The notes under the pieces: generated by a model
The model's database searches: none
Told to the model about the DNA's origin: nothing
Seen by the model: the letters and a program-made list of their open reading frames with translations, nothing else
Translations under genes and position numbers: made by a program
In this document: piece after piece, positions 1 to 9,570 of the stretch
Layout: each line of letters opens with the position of its first letter
Numbering within the stretch: the first letter of the stretch is position 1
Assembly: GCA_025210295.1 (NCBI GenBank)
Contig: JAOASC010000047.1
Location: 62,001 to 126,000, forward strand
DNA from: Flavobacteriales bacterium
Lineage (GTDB): Bacteria > Bacteroidota > Bacteroidia > Flavobacteriales_D > Parvicellaceae
Length of the DNA: 64,000 nt
Direction of reading: 5' to 3'

Positions 1-2
1 AT

Positions 3-530
3 TTTGGGTACACCCCCGTACAGCCTACAACTTTTGCTCCTAATGTCGAATTCTTAAACTACACTACTGGTGCTACTACACATGAATGGCAGATAATAGA
101 AGCTTCAGATACGACAACTTATTTAACAGAAGCCTTATCTCATCAATTCCCTTCTGAACAAGGTGGTACTTACAATGTTTGCCTTATTAGTACCAATACG
201 AATGGATGTTCTGATACACTGTGTAAAACAATCATTGTACTCGAAGATTTATTGATGTATGTACCGAACTCATTTACCCCTGACGGAGATGGACTTAATG
301 ATGTTTTCATTCCACATATTTCTGGCGAAAAAGAAAACAGCTATCATTTAAAAATCTTTAATCGTTGGGGAAATCTTATCTTTGAAAGTTCTGATAAAAA
401 TAATGGTTGGGATGGAACAATTAATAGTGAATATGTAAAGAATGATACTTATATCTGGAAAATTGAAGTTACTGACAACATTAAAAATGAAGAACATCAA
501 TATATAGGTTACGTCTCACTTATTAAATAA
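3..530 (+). CDS. Gliding-type surface protein, C-terminal part only (5' end outside window)
   Basis: The reading frame is open from base 3 to the stop at 528-530, so this is the 3' end of a larger gene. The first ~80 visible residues look like a PKD/Ig-like module ending in a Cys-containing strand (NGCSDTLCKTI). The last ~90 residues are a gliding motility-associated C-terminal (CHU_C) domain: YVPNSFTPDGDGLNDVF, FNRWGNLIFES and a final YIGYVSLIK. In Bacteroidota such domains are type B signals for type IX secretion, so the protein is probably exported or surface attached. It resembles the C-terminus of the protein at 49528-52761. An ATG at 252 is internal to the domain and is not the true start. 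Confidence 0.85.
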   Translation, partial: FGYTPVQPTTFAPNVEFLNYTTGATTHEWQIIEASDTTTYLTEALSHQFPSEQGGTYNVCLISTNTNGCSDTLCKTIIVLEDLLMYVPNSFTPDGDGLNDVFIPHISGEKENSYHLKIFNRWGNLIFESSDKNNGWDGTINSEYVKNDTYIWKIEVTDNIKNEEHQYIGYVSLIK

Positions 531-531
531 G

Positions 532-1209
532 TTAATCCCAATCAGGGTCATAATAGTTCTTTTTAAACCACATTCTATAGAGTTCTCCGACTAATAGCTT
601 AGCTCTATATACATATATTGGAGCATTTAGTCCTTTCATTAAATGCTCATCTCTTGAGAAAACAAATCGATACCCAATTCCTACACCTAAAGCAAGCCAT
701 CTGGTTATTTTATACTGAGCCGCCCCAGAAGCTACAAAAATAGATGTATTCCCCATAAACAAGGGCTTATTAACATTCATTAAAGTATCTCTGTAGGATA
801 AATTAACTTCTCCTCCTCCTAAATGTATAGGTGTGGACATTTCCCAACGTTTAGTTTTGTACCAAATGTATTCGTAAAATAAACTATTATACCTAAAGTT
901 AAAGAAAAGCGAATCGTTTGAATGAGGATATTTATTTTTGTTCAATTCTTGTTCTAAGATCACAGGTTTTTGCATTCCATACAAGCCTAACCCTAATTTA
1001 TGTTTATCTTTTAACTGAACACCTATCCTAAGCCCCCAAAATTTAGTGTTATTTTTTAATACAAATGAGCGATTAGCATCCAACCCAAAGATAAATTTTA
1101 CTTTTTTCTTTTGAGTTAATGTATCGGATGTTTGAGCAAAGACACTAGTCAAACTAACTATTGCTATTACTGTTACAATATATTTTTTAAGCAAGTTGAA
1201 TGAATCCAA
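532..1209 (-). CDS. Putative outer-membrane beta-barrel-like exported protein, 225 aa
   Basis: Function unknown. Residues 8-26 form a signal peptide ending in SVFAQ. The remainder shows alternating aromatic and glycine-rich strands (for example FGLDANRSF, LGLGLYGMQ, LALGVGIGYRFVF) typical of a small outer-membrane barrel, but I recognise no family motif. The gene starts 3 bases after the ftsY stop on the same strand, so it is probably co-transcribed as the last gene of that run. It converges on the surface protein gene with only one base between the two stop codons. Confidence 0.6.
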   Translation of the reverse strand: MDSFNLLKKYIVTVIAIVSLTSVFAQTSDTLTQKKKVKFIFGLDANRSFVLKNNTKFWGLRIGVQLKDKHKLGLGLYGMQKPVILEQELNKNKYPHSNDSLFFNFRYNSLFYEYIWYKTKRWEMSTPIHLGGGEVNLSYRDTLMNVNKPLFMGNTSIFVASGAAQYKITRWLALGVGIGYRFVFSRDEHLMKGLNAPIYVYRAKLLVGELYRMWFKKNYYDPDWD

Positions 1210-1212
1210 AAT

Positions 1213-2184
1213 TTATTCTAATTCTGTATTTTTGAATAATGAATCTACAAATTCATGCTTATTAAAAACCTGTAAATGATGTATTCCTTCTCCTACACCT
1301 ATGTATTTTACAGGTATTTTAAACTGATCTGAAATCCCTATTACAACTCCACCTTTAGCAGTTCCATCTAATTTTGTTAAAGCCATAGAAGTTACTTCTG
1401 TAGCTTTGGTAAACTGGGTTGCCTGTTCTATTGCGTTTTGACCAGTTGAGCCATCCAAAACCAACATTACATCATGTGGTGCATCTGGAATTACCTTTTT
1501 CATTACATTTTTAATTTTCGTCAACTCATTCATTAAGTTGATTTTATTATGTAATCTTCCAGCAGTATCAATAATAACAACATCGGCTCCCTGTGCCTTG
1601 GCACTTTGTAATGTATCAAAAGCAACAGATGCTGGATCAGCTCCCATTCCTTGTTGTACTATAGGTACATCTACACGCTCAGCCCATATTTTTAATTGAT
1701 CTACAGCAGCAGCTCTAAAAGTATCAGAAGCTCCTAAAACAACCTTATAGCCTTTCTCTTTTAATTGATGTGATAATTTACCTATTGTAGTCGTTTTTCC
1801 TACACCATTTACCCCTACTACCATGATTACATAAGGATCACCATTTTCGGTTTTTGGGATTGAAAAATCTACTGCATCTACAGTATTATTTTCCTCCATT
1901 AGAGCAGCTATTTCTTCTCTAAGCACTTTATACAGTTGCTTCGTTGTTACATAACCGTCTTGTTTAACCCTATCTTCTATCCTATCAATAATTTTTAAGG
2001 TAGTGGTTACACTTACATCTGAGGACACTAAAACTTCTTCTAAATTATCTAATACTTCCTCATCAACGGTATTTTTCCCAGCTATTGAAGTAGCTATTTT
2101 TGAGAAAAAACTTTTCTGAGTTTTTTCCAATCCCTCATCTAAGTCTTTCTTCTTTTCTTTTGAAAAAAATTGTTTCCACCCCAT
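1213..2184 (-). CDS. ftsY: Signal recognition particle receptor FtsY
   Basis: SRP-type GTPase that receives ribosome-SRP complexes at the inner membrane for co-translational insertion. The short charged N-terminus (to about residue 25) is followed by the helical N domain and the G domain. Visible motifs: P-loop GVNGVGKTTT (124-133), DTAGR (206-210) and TKLDGTAKGG (270-279). At 323 aa it lacks the long acidic A domain of E. coli FtsY, as is usual in Bacteroidota. The preceding ABC transporter gene ends 32 bases upstream on the same strand, and a barrel-like gene follows directly. Confidence 0.97.
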   Translation of the reverse strand: MGWKQFFSKEKKKDLDEGLEKTQKSFFSKIATSIAGKNTVDEEVLDNLEEVLVSSDVSVTTTLKIIDRIEDRVKQDGYVTTKQLYKVLREEIAALMEENNTVDAVDFSIPKTENGDPYVIMVVGVNGVGKTTTIGKLSHQLKEKGYKVVLGASDTFRAAAVDQLKIWAERVDVPIVQQGMGADPASVAFDTLQSAKAQGADVVIIDTAGRLHNKINLMNELTKIKNVMKKVIPDAPHDVMLVLDGSTGQNAIEQATQFTKATEVTSMALTKLDGTAKGGVVIGISDQFKIPVKYIGVGEGIHHLQVFNKHEFVDSLFKNTELE

Positions 2185-2215
2185 GTTTAATTGTTTTTAT
2201 TGAAAGACGAATCAA

Positions 2216-5200
2216 CTACTTTTTCTTAGGGTAAAACTGTATTTTCCCTAATCCATCCAATATTCTTTTTAGCACATCAAAATATAGTGTTGCTATTAAG
2301 CCTAATACCATCAACCATATTACGATTACATTGGCTAAAAAAGAATCTAAATAAACACCGAAGATTCTTTTTCTTGGCGCATAAAAATGTGCTTTGAAAT
2401 AATCATAATCGTACGGGTCTAAATAAACAGGATCTGTTTTTTGAATGACATTATCGTTATTTTCGTCTGTAAATGTTAATGTATTTGCATTAGTTACAAA
2501 GTCTTCTAATGCTTTATTTTTATATTTATTTCTAAAAGTTTGAAAACTTTCATCCTTTAATTTACCAAAGAACTTTCTCAATTTTTTATACTCTTTTCCA
2601 GTGATTAAGCCCTCTTTCTTTTTAGCTTCTAAAATTGCCTTAAATTCGGCATTTGGACGAGTATATATTTGTTGTACACTATCTTTCTTTGCTTCAAAAT
2701 AATTATAAATATCTTTATATCGTTCTTTTAAAGTTGTAAAATATTCTACTAGGTTATCGTATGTTTCAACATCAAAGTCGTTGATATTAATCTTGTCAAC
2801 TCCTTCTAATTGGATGGCATTGACATGTCTCAACTCTTTTTCAACTTCATTCTTAACAATATGGAGCTTTCTTGTAACCTCTGGCCTTTTGTACTCTAAA
2901 TTATGGGTGCTTTCAATGAATCGTTTAGCATCATCTATTTTCCCTTGTAAATTACTAATCCATTGATCTTTTTTCCAATTAGCAAAAGACATTTCCTTAT
3001 CGAAACTATAGAAGTTACGCTCGTATTTGTTTTCTTTAAACTGAGTTATTGCTAATCCTTCATAAGCCCATCTTGAAGCCATAACATTTCCAATCCATGG
3101 AACGTGGCTTTTCTCTGCAAAAACAGGATTTAACTTATCAAACGAAACTAAAATACCACTAAATAATAACTGTGGTATAATCAGGATAGGAATAAGGATA
3201 TAGATTACTTTAACAGAATTAAAACTAGCTGAAATATTTAATCCTAAGATATTAGCAAAAGTTGAAACTGAAAATAGAATAGTCCAGTAATAAATATTTA
3301 ATCCTTCTATTTCCAATACCCAGTTCCCCACTACAACATAGAAGAGCGATTGAATAGCTGAAATAATCAACATAATAGAAATCTTTGAAAACAGATAACT
3401 CCCCTTACTCAAATTTAGAAACTTCTCTCGCTTTAATATTTTCAAATTTCCAATAATCTCCTCTGCACTTGTTGTTAACCCAATAAATAAAGATACAATT
3501 ACAGAGATAAAGATATACTGCGGAACATTACTACTTTCATAAAACACATATACAGACTCTCCATTTGGTGCTATCGTTAGATACTTCATAAAGAAGGCTA
3601 ACACTAGTCCTAGTGCAGGAGCTTGAAACATGGTAATAATCATGTATTGACGATTCGTCAATTTAGAGAGGACATCTCTCACAAAGAATACGCTAACTTG
3701 TTGTAATTTATTAGGAATTTTAAACCCACTTTCAGGCAATTCCGTTTCGTCCTTGATGGTGTTTTTATGCGTTTTTTGGTACTCCTCATAATGTTCATTC
3801 CATTCTTTAGGAGAAACCTTTCTATTTTCAGTCAAATTCCCATATTCATCAACTACTTTTGACTCAATAATATTGAAAATTTGCTCTGGATTGACATTAC
3901 CACAAGTATGACATTCACTCTCTTCTGCGTTGGCGTGATGTGCTAATGTTTTAAAATAAATAACTGCATCTATTGGGTTTCCATTATAGATTGGATAACC
4001 ACCTTGATCTAAGATCATCAACTTATCAAACATCTTAAAGATATCAGATGACGGTTGATGAATTACAACGAATATCAATTTCCCTTTTAATGCTAATTCT
4101 TTTAAAAGGTCCATAATATTTTCTGAATCTCTAGAGGATAATCCAGAAGTTGGTTCATCTACAAACATTACAGCAGGCTCACGAATCAACTCTAATGCAA
4201 TATTTAGACGTTTTCTTTGACCTCCTGAAATTGTTTTCTCTAGTGGATTACCAACTTTTAAATCTTTGGCTTCATAAAGACCTATTGCTTTTAATGTTTT
4301 GACAACAAGTTTAACAATATCTCCATCTTCCAGATTCCCAAAACAAAGTTTAGCATTATAGAATAAGTTTTGGAATACTGTTAATTCCTCAATCAATAAA
4401 TCATCCTGAGGTACGAAACCAATAACTCCTTCTAACTTTTCCTTTTCATGGTGCAAATCAATGCCATTTATAGTAACCTTACCTATTGTAGGAGTATACC
4501 CACCATTTAAGACATTTAACAAGGTGGATTTACCTGCACCTGATCCCCCCATGATTCCAATCAATTTTCCAGACTCCTCTGTAAAATCAATATTATGCAA
4601 CCCTACTTTTCCACCTTTAAAGTGGTATTGCATTTTCTCTGCCTTAAAGACTATTTTTTGAGCTGCTGCATCGCTTAAATAACGACTGATAATGTCACTA
4701 TAATAAACAGGCTGCACTTTAGAACTTCTTAGAGATGAACCTTGCGTTAAGATATGTACACGATCTTGAGTCAACAACTGTCCATTAATAGACAACTGAT
4801 GGGTCCCATAATACTTAACAAAATAAGTTCCAATTGACTGCACCCTCAAAACTCTAGCAAACCCTAACATGGTTTCCGAGTACAGGTGCTTTGAATGTTC
4901 AAATCTATTCCCTAAGTTATTATCTACAACTAGATAATTCTCATTATCGATAAAATCGTTTTCTTCTGCTTTAACGAACTCAAGACATTGATCAAACTCA
5001 GCTCTAATGATGTTAAATGTTTCTGCTACTGTGGTAACAAACTCTAACTCTTGTTCGGCAATTACATCATTAGCATTCGTAAATTCTAGAATACGAATAA
5101 ATACAATAATCTTTTGACGTTGCGCTAACTCTTCGTTAATAGAAGTACATATACGAAGTACTTTTACGGAGTTTACAGAAGTACGTTTTCTTCTAGTATT

Positions 5201-5422
5201 TGTTTTTCTTTTACGTTTACTTGAGTGATGTCCAATTACGTATTCATCAAATACTTCTAAGTATTCCTCCACCAATTCTTGATTCAATTCTTGACTCAAG
5301 AACGTTCTCACAATCTGTCTACCCTTAGATTCTAACTGTATTTCTCCAGTTTCCTCATCAATATCAACCTTTGCAATAATTGCAAAGAGTTGCATAAGGG
5401 CTTTCAGTATTCTTTCGCTCAT
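2216..5422 (-). CDS. ABCG-like ABC transporter, fused ATPase and permease, 1068 aa
   Basis: Half-transporter with ATPase before membrane domain, as in the ABCG/White family. Residues 1-155 resemble a helical TerB-like region; 185-245 may be a small recognition domain. The ATPase has Walker A GGSGAGKST (292-300), signature ISGGQRKRL (398-406) and Walker B VMFVDEPTSG (418-427). Hydrophobic segments cluster around residues 590-820, then a long charged, helical insert of about 200 residues precedes a last membrane segment near 1035-1055. A CxxC pair (HTCGNV) lies near residue 510. The substrate cannot be read from sequence. It is first or second in a minus-strand run leading into ftsY. Confidence 0.85.
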   Translation of the reverse strand: MSERILKALMQLFAIIAKVDIDEETGEIQLESKGRQIVRTFLSQELNQELVEEYLEVFDEYVIGHHSSKRKRKTNTRRKRTSVNSVKVLRICTSINEELAQRQKIIVFIRILEFTNANDVIAEQELEFVTTVAETFNIIRAEFDQCLEFVKAEENDFIDNENYLVVDNNLGNRFEHSKHLYSETMLGFARVLRVQSIGTYFVKYYGTHQLSINGQLLTQDRVHILTQGSSLRSSKVQPVYYSDIISRYLSDAAAQKIVFKAEKMQYHFKGGKVGLHNIDFTEESGKLIGIMGGSGAGKSTLLNVLNGGYTPTIGKVTINGIDLHHEKEKLEGVIGFVPQDDLLIEELTVFQNLFYNAKLCFGNLEDGDIVKLVVKTLKAIGLYEAKDLKVGNPLEKTISGGQRKRLNIALELIREPAVMFVDEPTSGLSSRDSENIMDLLKELALKGKLIFVVIHQPSSDIFKMFDKLMILDQGGYPIYNGNPIDAVIYFKTLAHHANAEESECHTCGNVNPEQIFNIIESKVVDEYGNLTENRKVSPKEWNEHYEEYQKTHKNTIKDETELPESGFKIPNKLQQVSVFFVRDVLSKLTNRQYMIITMFQAPALGLVLAFFMKYLTIAPNGESVYVFYESSNVPQYIFISVIVSLFIGLTTSAEEIIGNLKILKREKFLNLSKGSYLFSKISIMLIISAIQSLFYVVVGNWVLEIEGLNIYYWTILFSVSTFANILGLNISASFNSVKVIYILIPILIIPQLLFSGILVSFDKLNPVFAEKSHVPWIGNVMASRWAYEGLAITQFKENKYERNFYSFDKEMSFANWKKDQWISNLQGKIDDAKRFIESTHNLEYKRPEVTRKLHIVKNEVEKELRHVNAIQLEGVDKININDFDVETYDNLVEYFTTLKERYKDIYNYFEAKKDSVQQIYTRPNAEFKAILEAKKKEGLITGKEYKKLRKFFGKLKDESFQTFRNKYKNKALEDFVTNANTLTFTDENNDNVIQKTDPVYLDPYDYDYFKAHFYAPRKRIFGVYLDSFLANVIVIWLMVLGLIATLYFDVLKRILDGLGKIQFYPKKK

Positions 5423-5453
5423 CTACTTAGTTATCAGGTTTTACTAATTATTT

Positions 5454-5909
5454 TTATTTTTGTTTAGCAAACCCAATCATAACTGAAGCACAACCAGATA
5501 CTTTTTTATCAACATCTAATTTAACTTCTACTGTACAATCTAATGAGTTTTCGACAGCAAAATCCCAGTATGGAGCATACTCGTAATCTTCATTTGAAAA
5601 CAATAAGTTTCTTTCTTTATCATATACTTCAAAGATGATATAATCATCATCAATCCCTGCAGATGTTGCAATTCTGTATGTAGACCCACCATAAAAAGTA
5701 GCTTCAAATTCAGCAGCTTCATCATCGTTTAAAAAAGCTCTATACACTTGTCCATCAGAGATAAACACACGGTTCATCGCTTTATCTTTATCAGTATGTA
5801 AATATCCACTTGTAATAGCTGTAATAGAATCACATGTTATTTGAGCATAAGAATTACTTAGCGTAAATAAAGCTACAATTAATACGGTATATTTTATTAT
5901 ATTTTTCAT
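5454..5909 (-). CDS. Exported hypothetical protein, 151 aa
   Basis: Not recognised. Residues 1-23 form a clear signal peptide (ends SYAQ). The mature part is about 128 residues, acidic and beta-rich, with three cysteines (one just after cleavage and two near the C-terminus, VSGCASV). It lies between a lipoprotein gene upstream (23 bases apart) and the ABC transporter gene downstream (31 bases), all on the minus strand. A periplasmic or surface role beside the transporter is an inference from position only. Confidence 0.6.
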   Translation of the reverse strand: MKNIIKYTVLIVALFTLSNSYAQITCDSITAITSGYLHTDKDKAMNRVFISDGQVYRAFLNDDEAAEFEATFYGGSTYRIATSAGIDDDYIIFEVYDKERNLLFSNEDYEYAPYWDFAVENSLDCTVEVKLDVDKKVSGCASVMIGFAKQK

Positions 5910-5931
5910 CTATCTTAGTTCTTTAAAAAGT

Positions 5932-6879
5932 TTATCCAATCATTGAGTTTCTAATCTCTTTCACTCCCTCAACAATTTTTGTCAAAGTTTCATCTGAAAT
6001 TTCAATAGTATTCTTACTATTAATATTTGTCACTTTCTTAACAGGGTCTGTTACAGGTTCTACATACTCATATTTGAAGTTAATCCCCTCAAAATGTGTT
6101 AATAAATCCTCAAGCTCTATTGTTAAATCTTCATATTCTTCAACTTCAGTATAACCTTCTAAAGACTTCAACATTGCAATTAAGTTCGTCAATGCTTGCT
6201 TTTGTTCAGCAACACGATTAATCAATTTCTGGTTTTTCGTTTCAACTGCAGATTGAGAAGCGAAATAAACAGCTTCTACCCAACCTCCTACAACAACTAA
6301 AGCTGCAATATTTGACTTGTCATTATTCTTTAAATAATCATCTGCATTTTTATACGCTTCATTCACAAAAACCAACATAGAATCTTGATTCTCCATATTG
6401 GAACTAAAACGTTCAGCTAATTTATCATTGAATGCTCCAGCTAAATCTAGTTCTCCAGCAATTTTACGTACTGCTTTTAGATATTTCAAACTTAAATCTG
6501 TATTCTCGTATAAGGTAATATATCCCATATCTGCACCATATATCCCCATATTCAAAGCTTTTTTAAATGAAGTCGTATAGGTATCTCCATTTTCAGCTTT
6601 ATTTAATAATTCAGAATTAAATGCAGAACCCTCTTCCTTGATTAAAAACGCTGTTTGTACAGGTGAAGGTATTGTAAAAAACTTCCCACCTATTCTTAAA
6701 GTAAGATTGTCCTCTGGTTTTTGAGGCTCTTCAACAACCTTTTTAGTAATATCTTCAATTGCTTTTTCTACATCCTCAGCAGAGTTTGCATCATCAGCAC
6801 CACCTCCACAACTCGATAAAGAAAATGATACTGAAGCCATAAGCAAAGCAGCGGTAATATTTCTGTATTTATTCTTCAT
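5932..6879 (-). CDS. Putative lipoprotein, helical, 315 aa
   Basis: Function unknown. I chose the ATG at 6879 because it gives a classic lipoprotein signal (residues 1-24, SFSLSSC followed by GGG); an ATG 69 bases further upstream would add an unrelated N-terminus. The mature region is largely alpha-helical and charged, with a segment rich in Asp/Glu near residues 255-275. No family motif seen. It heads the minus-strand run that continues into the 151-aa exported protein and the ABC transporter, and diverges from pfkA. Confidence 0.65.
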   Translation of the reverse strand: MKNKYRNITAALLMASVSFSLSSCGGGADDANSAEDVEKAIEDITKKVVEEPQKPEDNLTLRIGGKFFTIPSPVQTAFLIKEEGSAFNSELLNKAENGDTYTTSFKKALNMGIYGADMGYITLYENTDLSLKYLKAVRKIAGELDLAGAFNDKLAERFSSNMENQDSMLVFVNEAYKNADDYLKNNDKSNIAALVVVGGWVEAVYFASQSAVETKNQKLINRVAEQKQALTNLIAMLKSLEGYTEVEEYEDLTIELEDLLTHFEGINFKYEYVEPVTDPVKKVTNINSKNTIEISDETLTKIVEGVKEIRNSMIG

Positions 6880-6988
6880 TTTATACTTGATTTCTAAATT
6901 TAACTTATCTAATCTCCCAAAGAAAATAAATAAGTAATAAACAACCAAAAAAATAAGCTCGAATTTTTAAGTTATTTTGGTATTATCG

Positions 6989-6996
6989 TAAATTTG
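6989..6996 (+). promoter_or_regulatory. Probable -7 promoter element of pfkA
   Basis: TAAATTTG matches the Bacteroidota -7 consensus TAnnTTTG and lies 20 bases before the pfkA ATG. The matching -33 position (about 6965-6968) is only T-rich, so the element is supported by the -7 box alone. Confidence 0.45.
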
Positions 6997-7015
6997 GGAA
7001 AATATTAAGTCTATT

Positions 7016-7999
7016 ATGAAGAATAAAATAAAAACAATAGGGATTATCACTTCTGGAGGGGATGCTCCTGGAATGAACGCTTGTATTAGAGCCATCACAA
7101 GAAGTGCTCTTCACAATAACATGACTGCTTTAGGCTTTAAAAGAGGCTATAATGGACTTATTGAAAATGATTTTATTGAATTAAATTCAAAAAAAGTTAG
7201 TAATATTATCCAAAGAGGAGGCACTATTTTAAAAACTGCTAGAAGTGAACAATTTAGGACAATAGAAGGCAGGAAACAAGCTTATGAGAATTTGAAAAAA
7301 AACAATGTTGATGCTTTAATAGCAATAGGTGGAGATGGTACATTTACTGGTGCTTCTATCTTTTTAAAAGAGTTCAACATCCCCATTATTGGAATTCCAG
7401 GAACCATAGACAATGATTTGTTTGGAACAGATTATACCATTGGGTATGACACCGCCTTAAACACGGTTGTTGAAGCTGTTGATAAACTAAGGGATACAGC
7501 CAGTAGTCATGGTCGTCTTTTTGTAGTAGAAGTAATGGGTAAAGACGCTGGTTTTATTGCGCTTAGAAGTGGTATTGCTACAGGGGCAGAAGCGATTCTA
7601 ATTCCTGAGACGACAACATACATTGAACACCTCCTGCAAAAGCTCGCTAAAGACAGATCTAAGAACAAACCTAGCAGCATAATATTAGTGGCTGAAGGAG
7701 ATGACTTTGGAGGTGCTTACAAAGTAGCTGAAGCTGTTAAAGAAAAACATTCAGAATATGATATCCGTGTTACAGTTCTTGGTCATATTCAACGTGGTGG
7801 GAGTCCTACTGCATCTGATAGAGTTTTAGCTAGTCAATTGGGTGCAGGAGCAGTCGATTTCCTACTAAAAGGACAACAAGATGTAATGGTTGGAGTCATC
7901 AATAAAGAATTGGTTCTTACGCCATTTAGTCAGGCCATAAAACACCATCAAAAAATTAACAAACATTTATTACAACTAGCAGATATTTTAGCAATCTAG
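7016..7999 (+). CDS. pfkA: ATP-dependent 6-phosphofructokinase
   Basis: Phosphorylates fructose 6-phosphate to fructose 1,6-bisphosphate in glycolysis. At 327 aa it has normal bacterial length. Motifs: SGGDAPGMN (13-21) at the nucleotide site, GGDGT (105-109), and PGTIDND (128-134) containing the catalytic Asp132. RGGSPTASDR further on forms part of the sugar-phosphate/effector site. The Gly after GGDG is Thr, not the Asn typical of PPi-dependent enzymes, so ATP is the expected donor. Single-gene unit with its own promoter; its stop overlaps the end of the convergent transpeptidase gene. Confidence 0.97.
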   Translation: MKNKIKTIGIITSGGDAPGMNACIRAITRSALHNNMTALGFKRGYNGLIENDFIELNSKKVSNIIQRGGTILKTARSEQFRTIEGRKQAYENLKKNNVDALIAIGGDGTFTGASIFLKEFNIPIIGIPGTIDNDLFGTDYTIGYDTALNTVVEAVDKLRDTASSHGRLFVVEVMGKDAGFIALRSGIATGAEAILIPETTTYIEHLLQKLAKDRSKNKPSSIILVAEGDDFGGAYKVAEAVKEKHSEYDIRVTVLGHIQRGGSPTASDRVLASQLGAGAVDFLLKGQQDVMVGVINKELVLTPFSQAIKHHQKINKHLLQLADILAI

Positions 8000-9570
8000 A
8001 AAGCGAAGTCCATTAATTCGCTTTCTCTAAAGTAAACATCTGGATAAAAACGAATTTGATGATTAGTATCTGCTTCCACAGTACAATATCGGATATGAAC
8101 TGGCATCTTTTTATTGAACGTTACCACTTTCCTTTTCCTGTTTTTAATGAAAGTTTTTACAGAATCAATTGAATATTTATTGACCGAATCTTTCTCGAGC
8201 AAATAGGCAGCTAGTTGTAAAGGCTCATGTACCCTTACACAGCCATGGCTGTATGCTCTCCTACCCTTTTGAAAAAAACGTTTAGAAGGGGTATCATGAA
8301 AATAAACTGAATGTTTATTGGGGAAGATAAATTTTACGACCCCCAATGCATTGCTTCTACCTCCCTTTTGTCTAAACTTATAATTACTCCCTTGAGACCA
8401 ATCTATCGTTTTAGAGTTCACAGCACTTCCTCCTTTAAACAATTCATACCCATTACGAGATAAATAGGTCGAATCTTTTTTCGCTTTAGCTACCAACTCT
8501 CCCTCAATAATACTTCTTGGGACATGCCAGTATGGATATGCAATCATGTAATCGAGTTTGCTATCTAATTCAGGTGTCCTTGTTGTATTTGTTCCAACCA
8601 CGACTCTTTTTTCATGCTCAATTTTATTATTTACATAACATTTCATTTTATAAGTCGCTATGTTTACAAAAATATGACGCTCTTCGAACGGTTTAATCCA
8701 TCTCCATTTTTCTAGTGCTACTCTTGCTTGCTGGTAAAAGTGGTTGGTACTCTTAGACAGCGTTTTAGCTGTACCTCTACCAATTACCCCATCTGGTTCT
8801 AAACCATGTTCATATTGAAACCGCTTGATTCCATCAATCAATAAAGAATCTGATACTGAATCTTTTTTTAAAATCCCATGTAAAACCAAAGCCTTTCTTG
8901 CTAAATGATATGTTTTTAACGAATCTTCTCTGTAGCTCTTTATTTTGATTACTGTATCACTCAGTTGAACGCGTTTTAAATAGTTTTCCAATCCCTTTTG
9001 CAACCTGATATACTCATCATTTTGAGGTTGTAAGGAAAGTAACTCTCCAATTACATCTTCCTTTTGTATTCCCGCAGACAACACCATCAACCAATTGGTG
9101 TCAACCTTTCTTCTCTCAAACTTATAATAATCCTTAACATCTTCGATTTGACCAAAGCTAATTTGCTTTCCAAATTGCGTGTAGTTTTGGGTCAACAACA
9201 ACTCAGCTTCCTCAACAGTATTTTTTGCAATCTTCTTTTTTATAGTCCCCAGTTTATACTTTGCAGAATCAATACCATAAGCTCCAGCGTTTTCTAATAA
9301 CAAAATCAGCGCATTAGCTTCACTAGTTAACTCCAATTCTGAATTAAACCAAACATAGTTTTTTCGATTTTGATAAAATTCCAGAAATGATGAATCAACA
9401 GCTCCCTGTTTAATCAACGTTTGTAATTCATCCATTTTTTGGGACGGAAATTTCTTAGCTGTAACTTTTTTTTCGTTGTTTGCTTCGACTCCAACGCTAT
9501 CCTGTGGTTCAGCATGAGTACACCCTATAATCACCAGAGACCATATCAATATTTGCCAAAATTGCTTCAT
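7996..9570 (-). CDS. L,D-transpeptidase (YkuD/YcbB type), lipoprotein
   Basis: Probable periplasmic peptidoglycan cross-linking enzyme. The N-terminus is a lipoprotein signal (SLVIIGC, Cys near residue 17). A peptidoglycan-binding-like helix bundle lies around residues 220-265 (IDGIKRFQYEHGLEPDGVIG). The YkuD domain follows, with the active-site motif SHGCVR (441-446, catalytic Cys444) and the upstream FHDTPS strand. The order scaffold-binding-YkuD and the 524-aa length fit the YcbB/LdtD class. The start overlaps the stop of the YggS-type gene by 4 bases (ATGA), suggesting translational coupling. The 3' end overlaps pfkA by 4 bases. Confidence 0.92.
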   Translation of the reverse strand: MKQFWQILIWSLVIIGCTHAEPQDSVGVEANNEKKVTAKKFPSQKMDELQTLIKQGAVDSSFLEFYQNRKNYVWFNSELELTSEANALILLLENAGAYGIDSAKYKLGTIKKKIAKNTVEEAELLLTQNYTQFGKQISFGQIEDVKDYYKFERRKVDTNWLMVLSAGIQKEDVIGELLSLQPQNDEYIRLQKGLENYLKRVQLSDTVIKIKSYREDSLKTYHLARKALVLHGILKKDSVSDSLLIDGIKRFQYEHGLEPDGVIGRGTAKTLSKSTNHFYQQARVALEKWRWIKPFEERHIFVNIATYKMKCYVNNKIEHEKRVVVGTNTTRTPELDSKLDYMIAYPYWHVPRSIIEGELVAKAKKDSTYLSRNGYELFKGGSAVNSKTIDWSQGSNYKFRQKGGRSNALGVVKFIFPNKHSVYFHDTPSKRFFQKGRRAYSHGCVRVHEPLQLAAYLLEKDSVNKYSIDSVKTFIKNRKRKVVTFNKKMPVHIRYCTVEADTNHQIRFYPDVYFRESELMDFAF

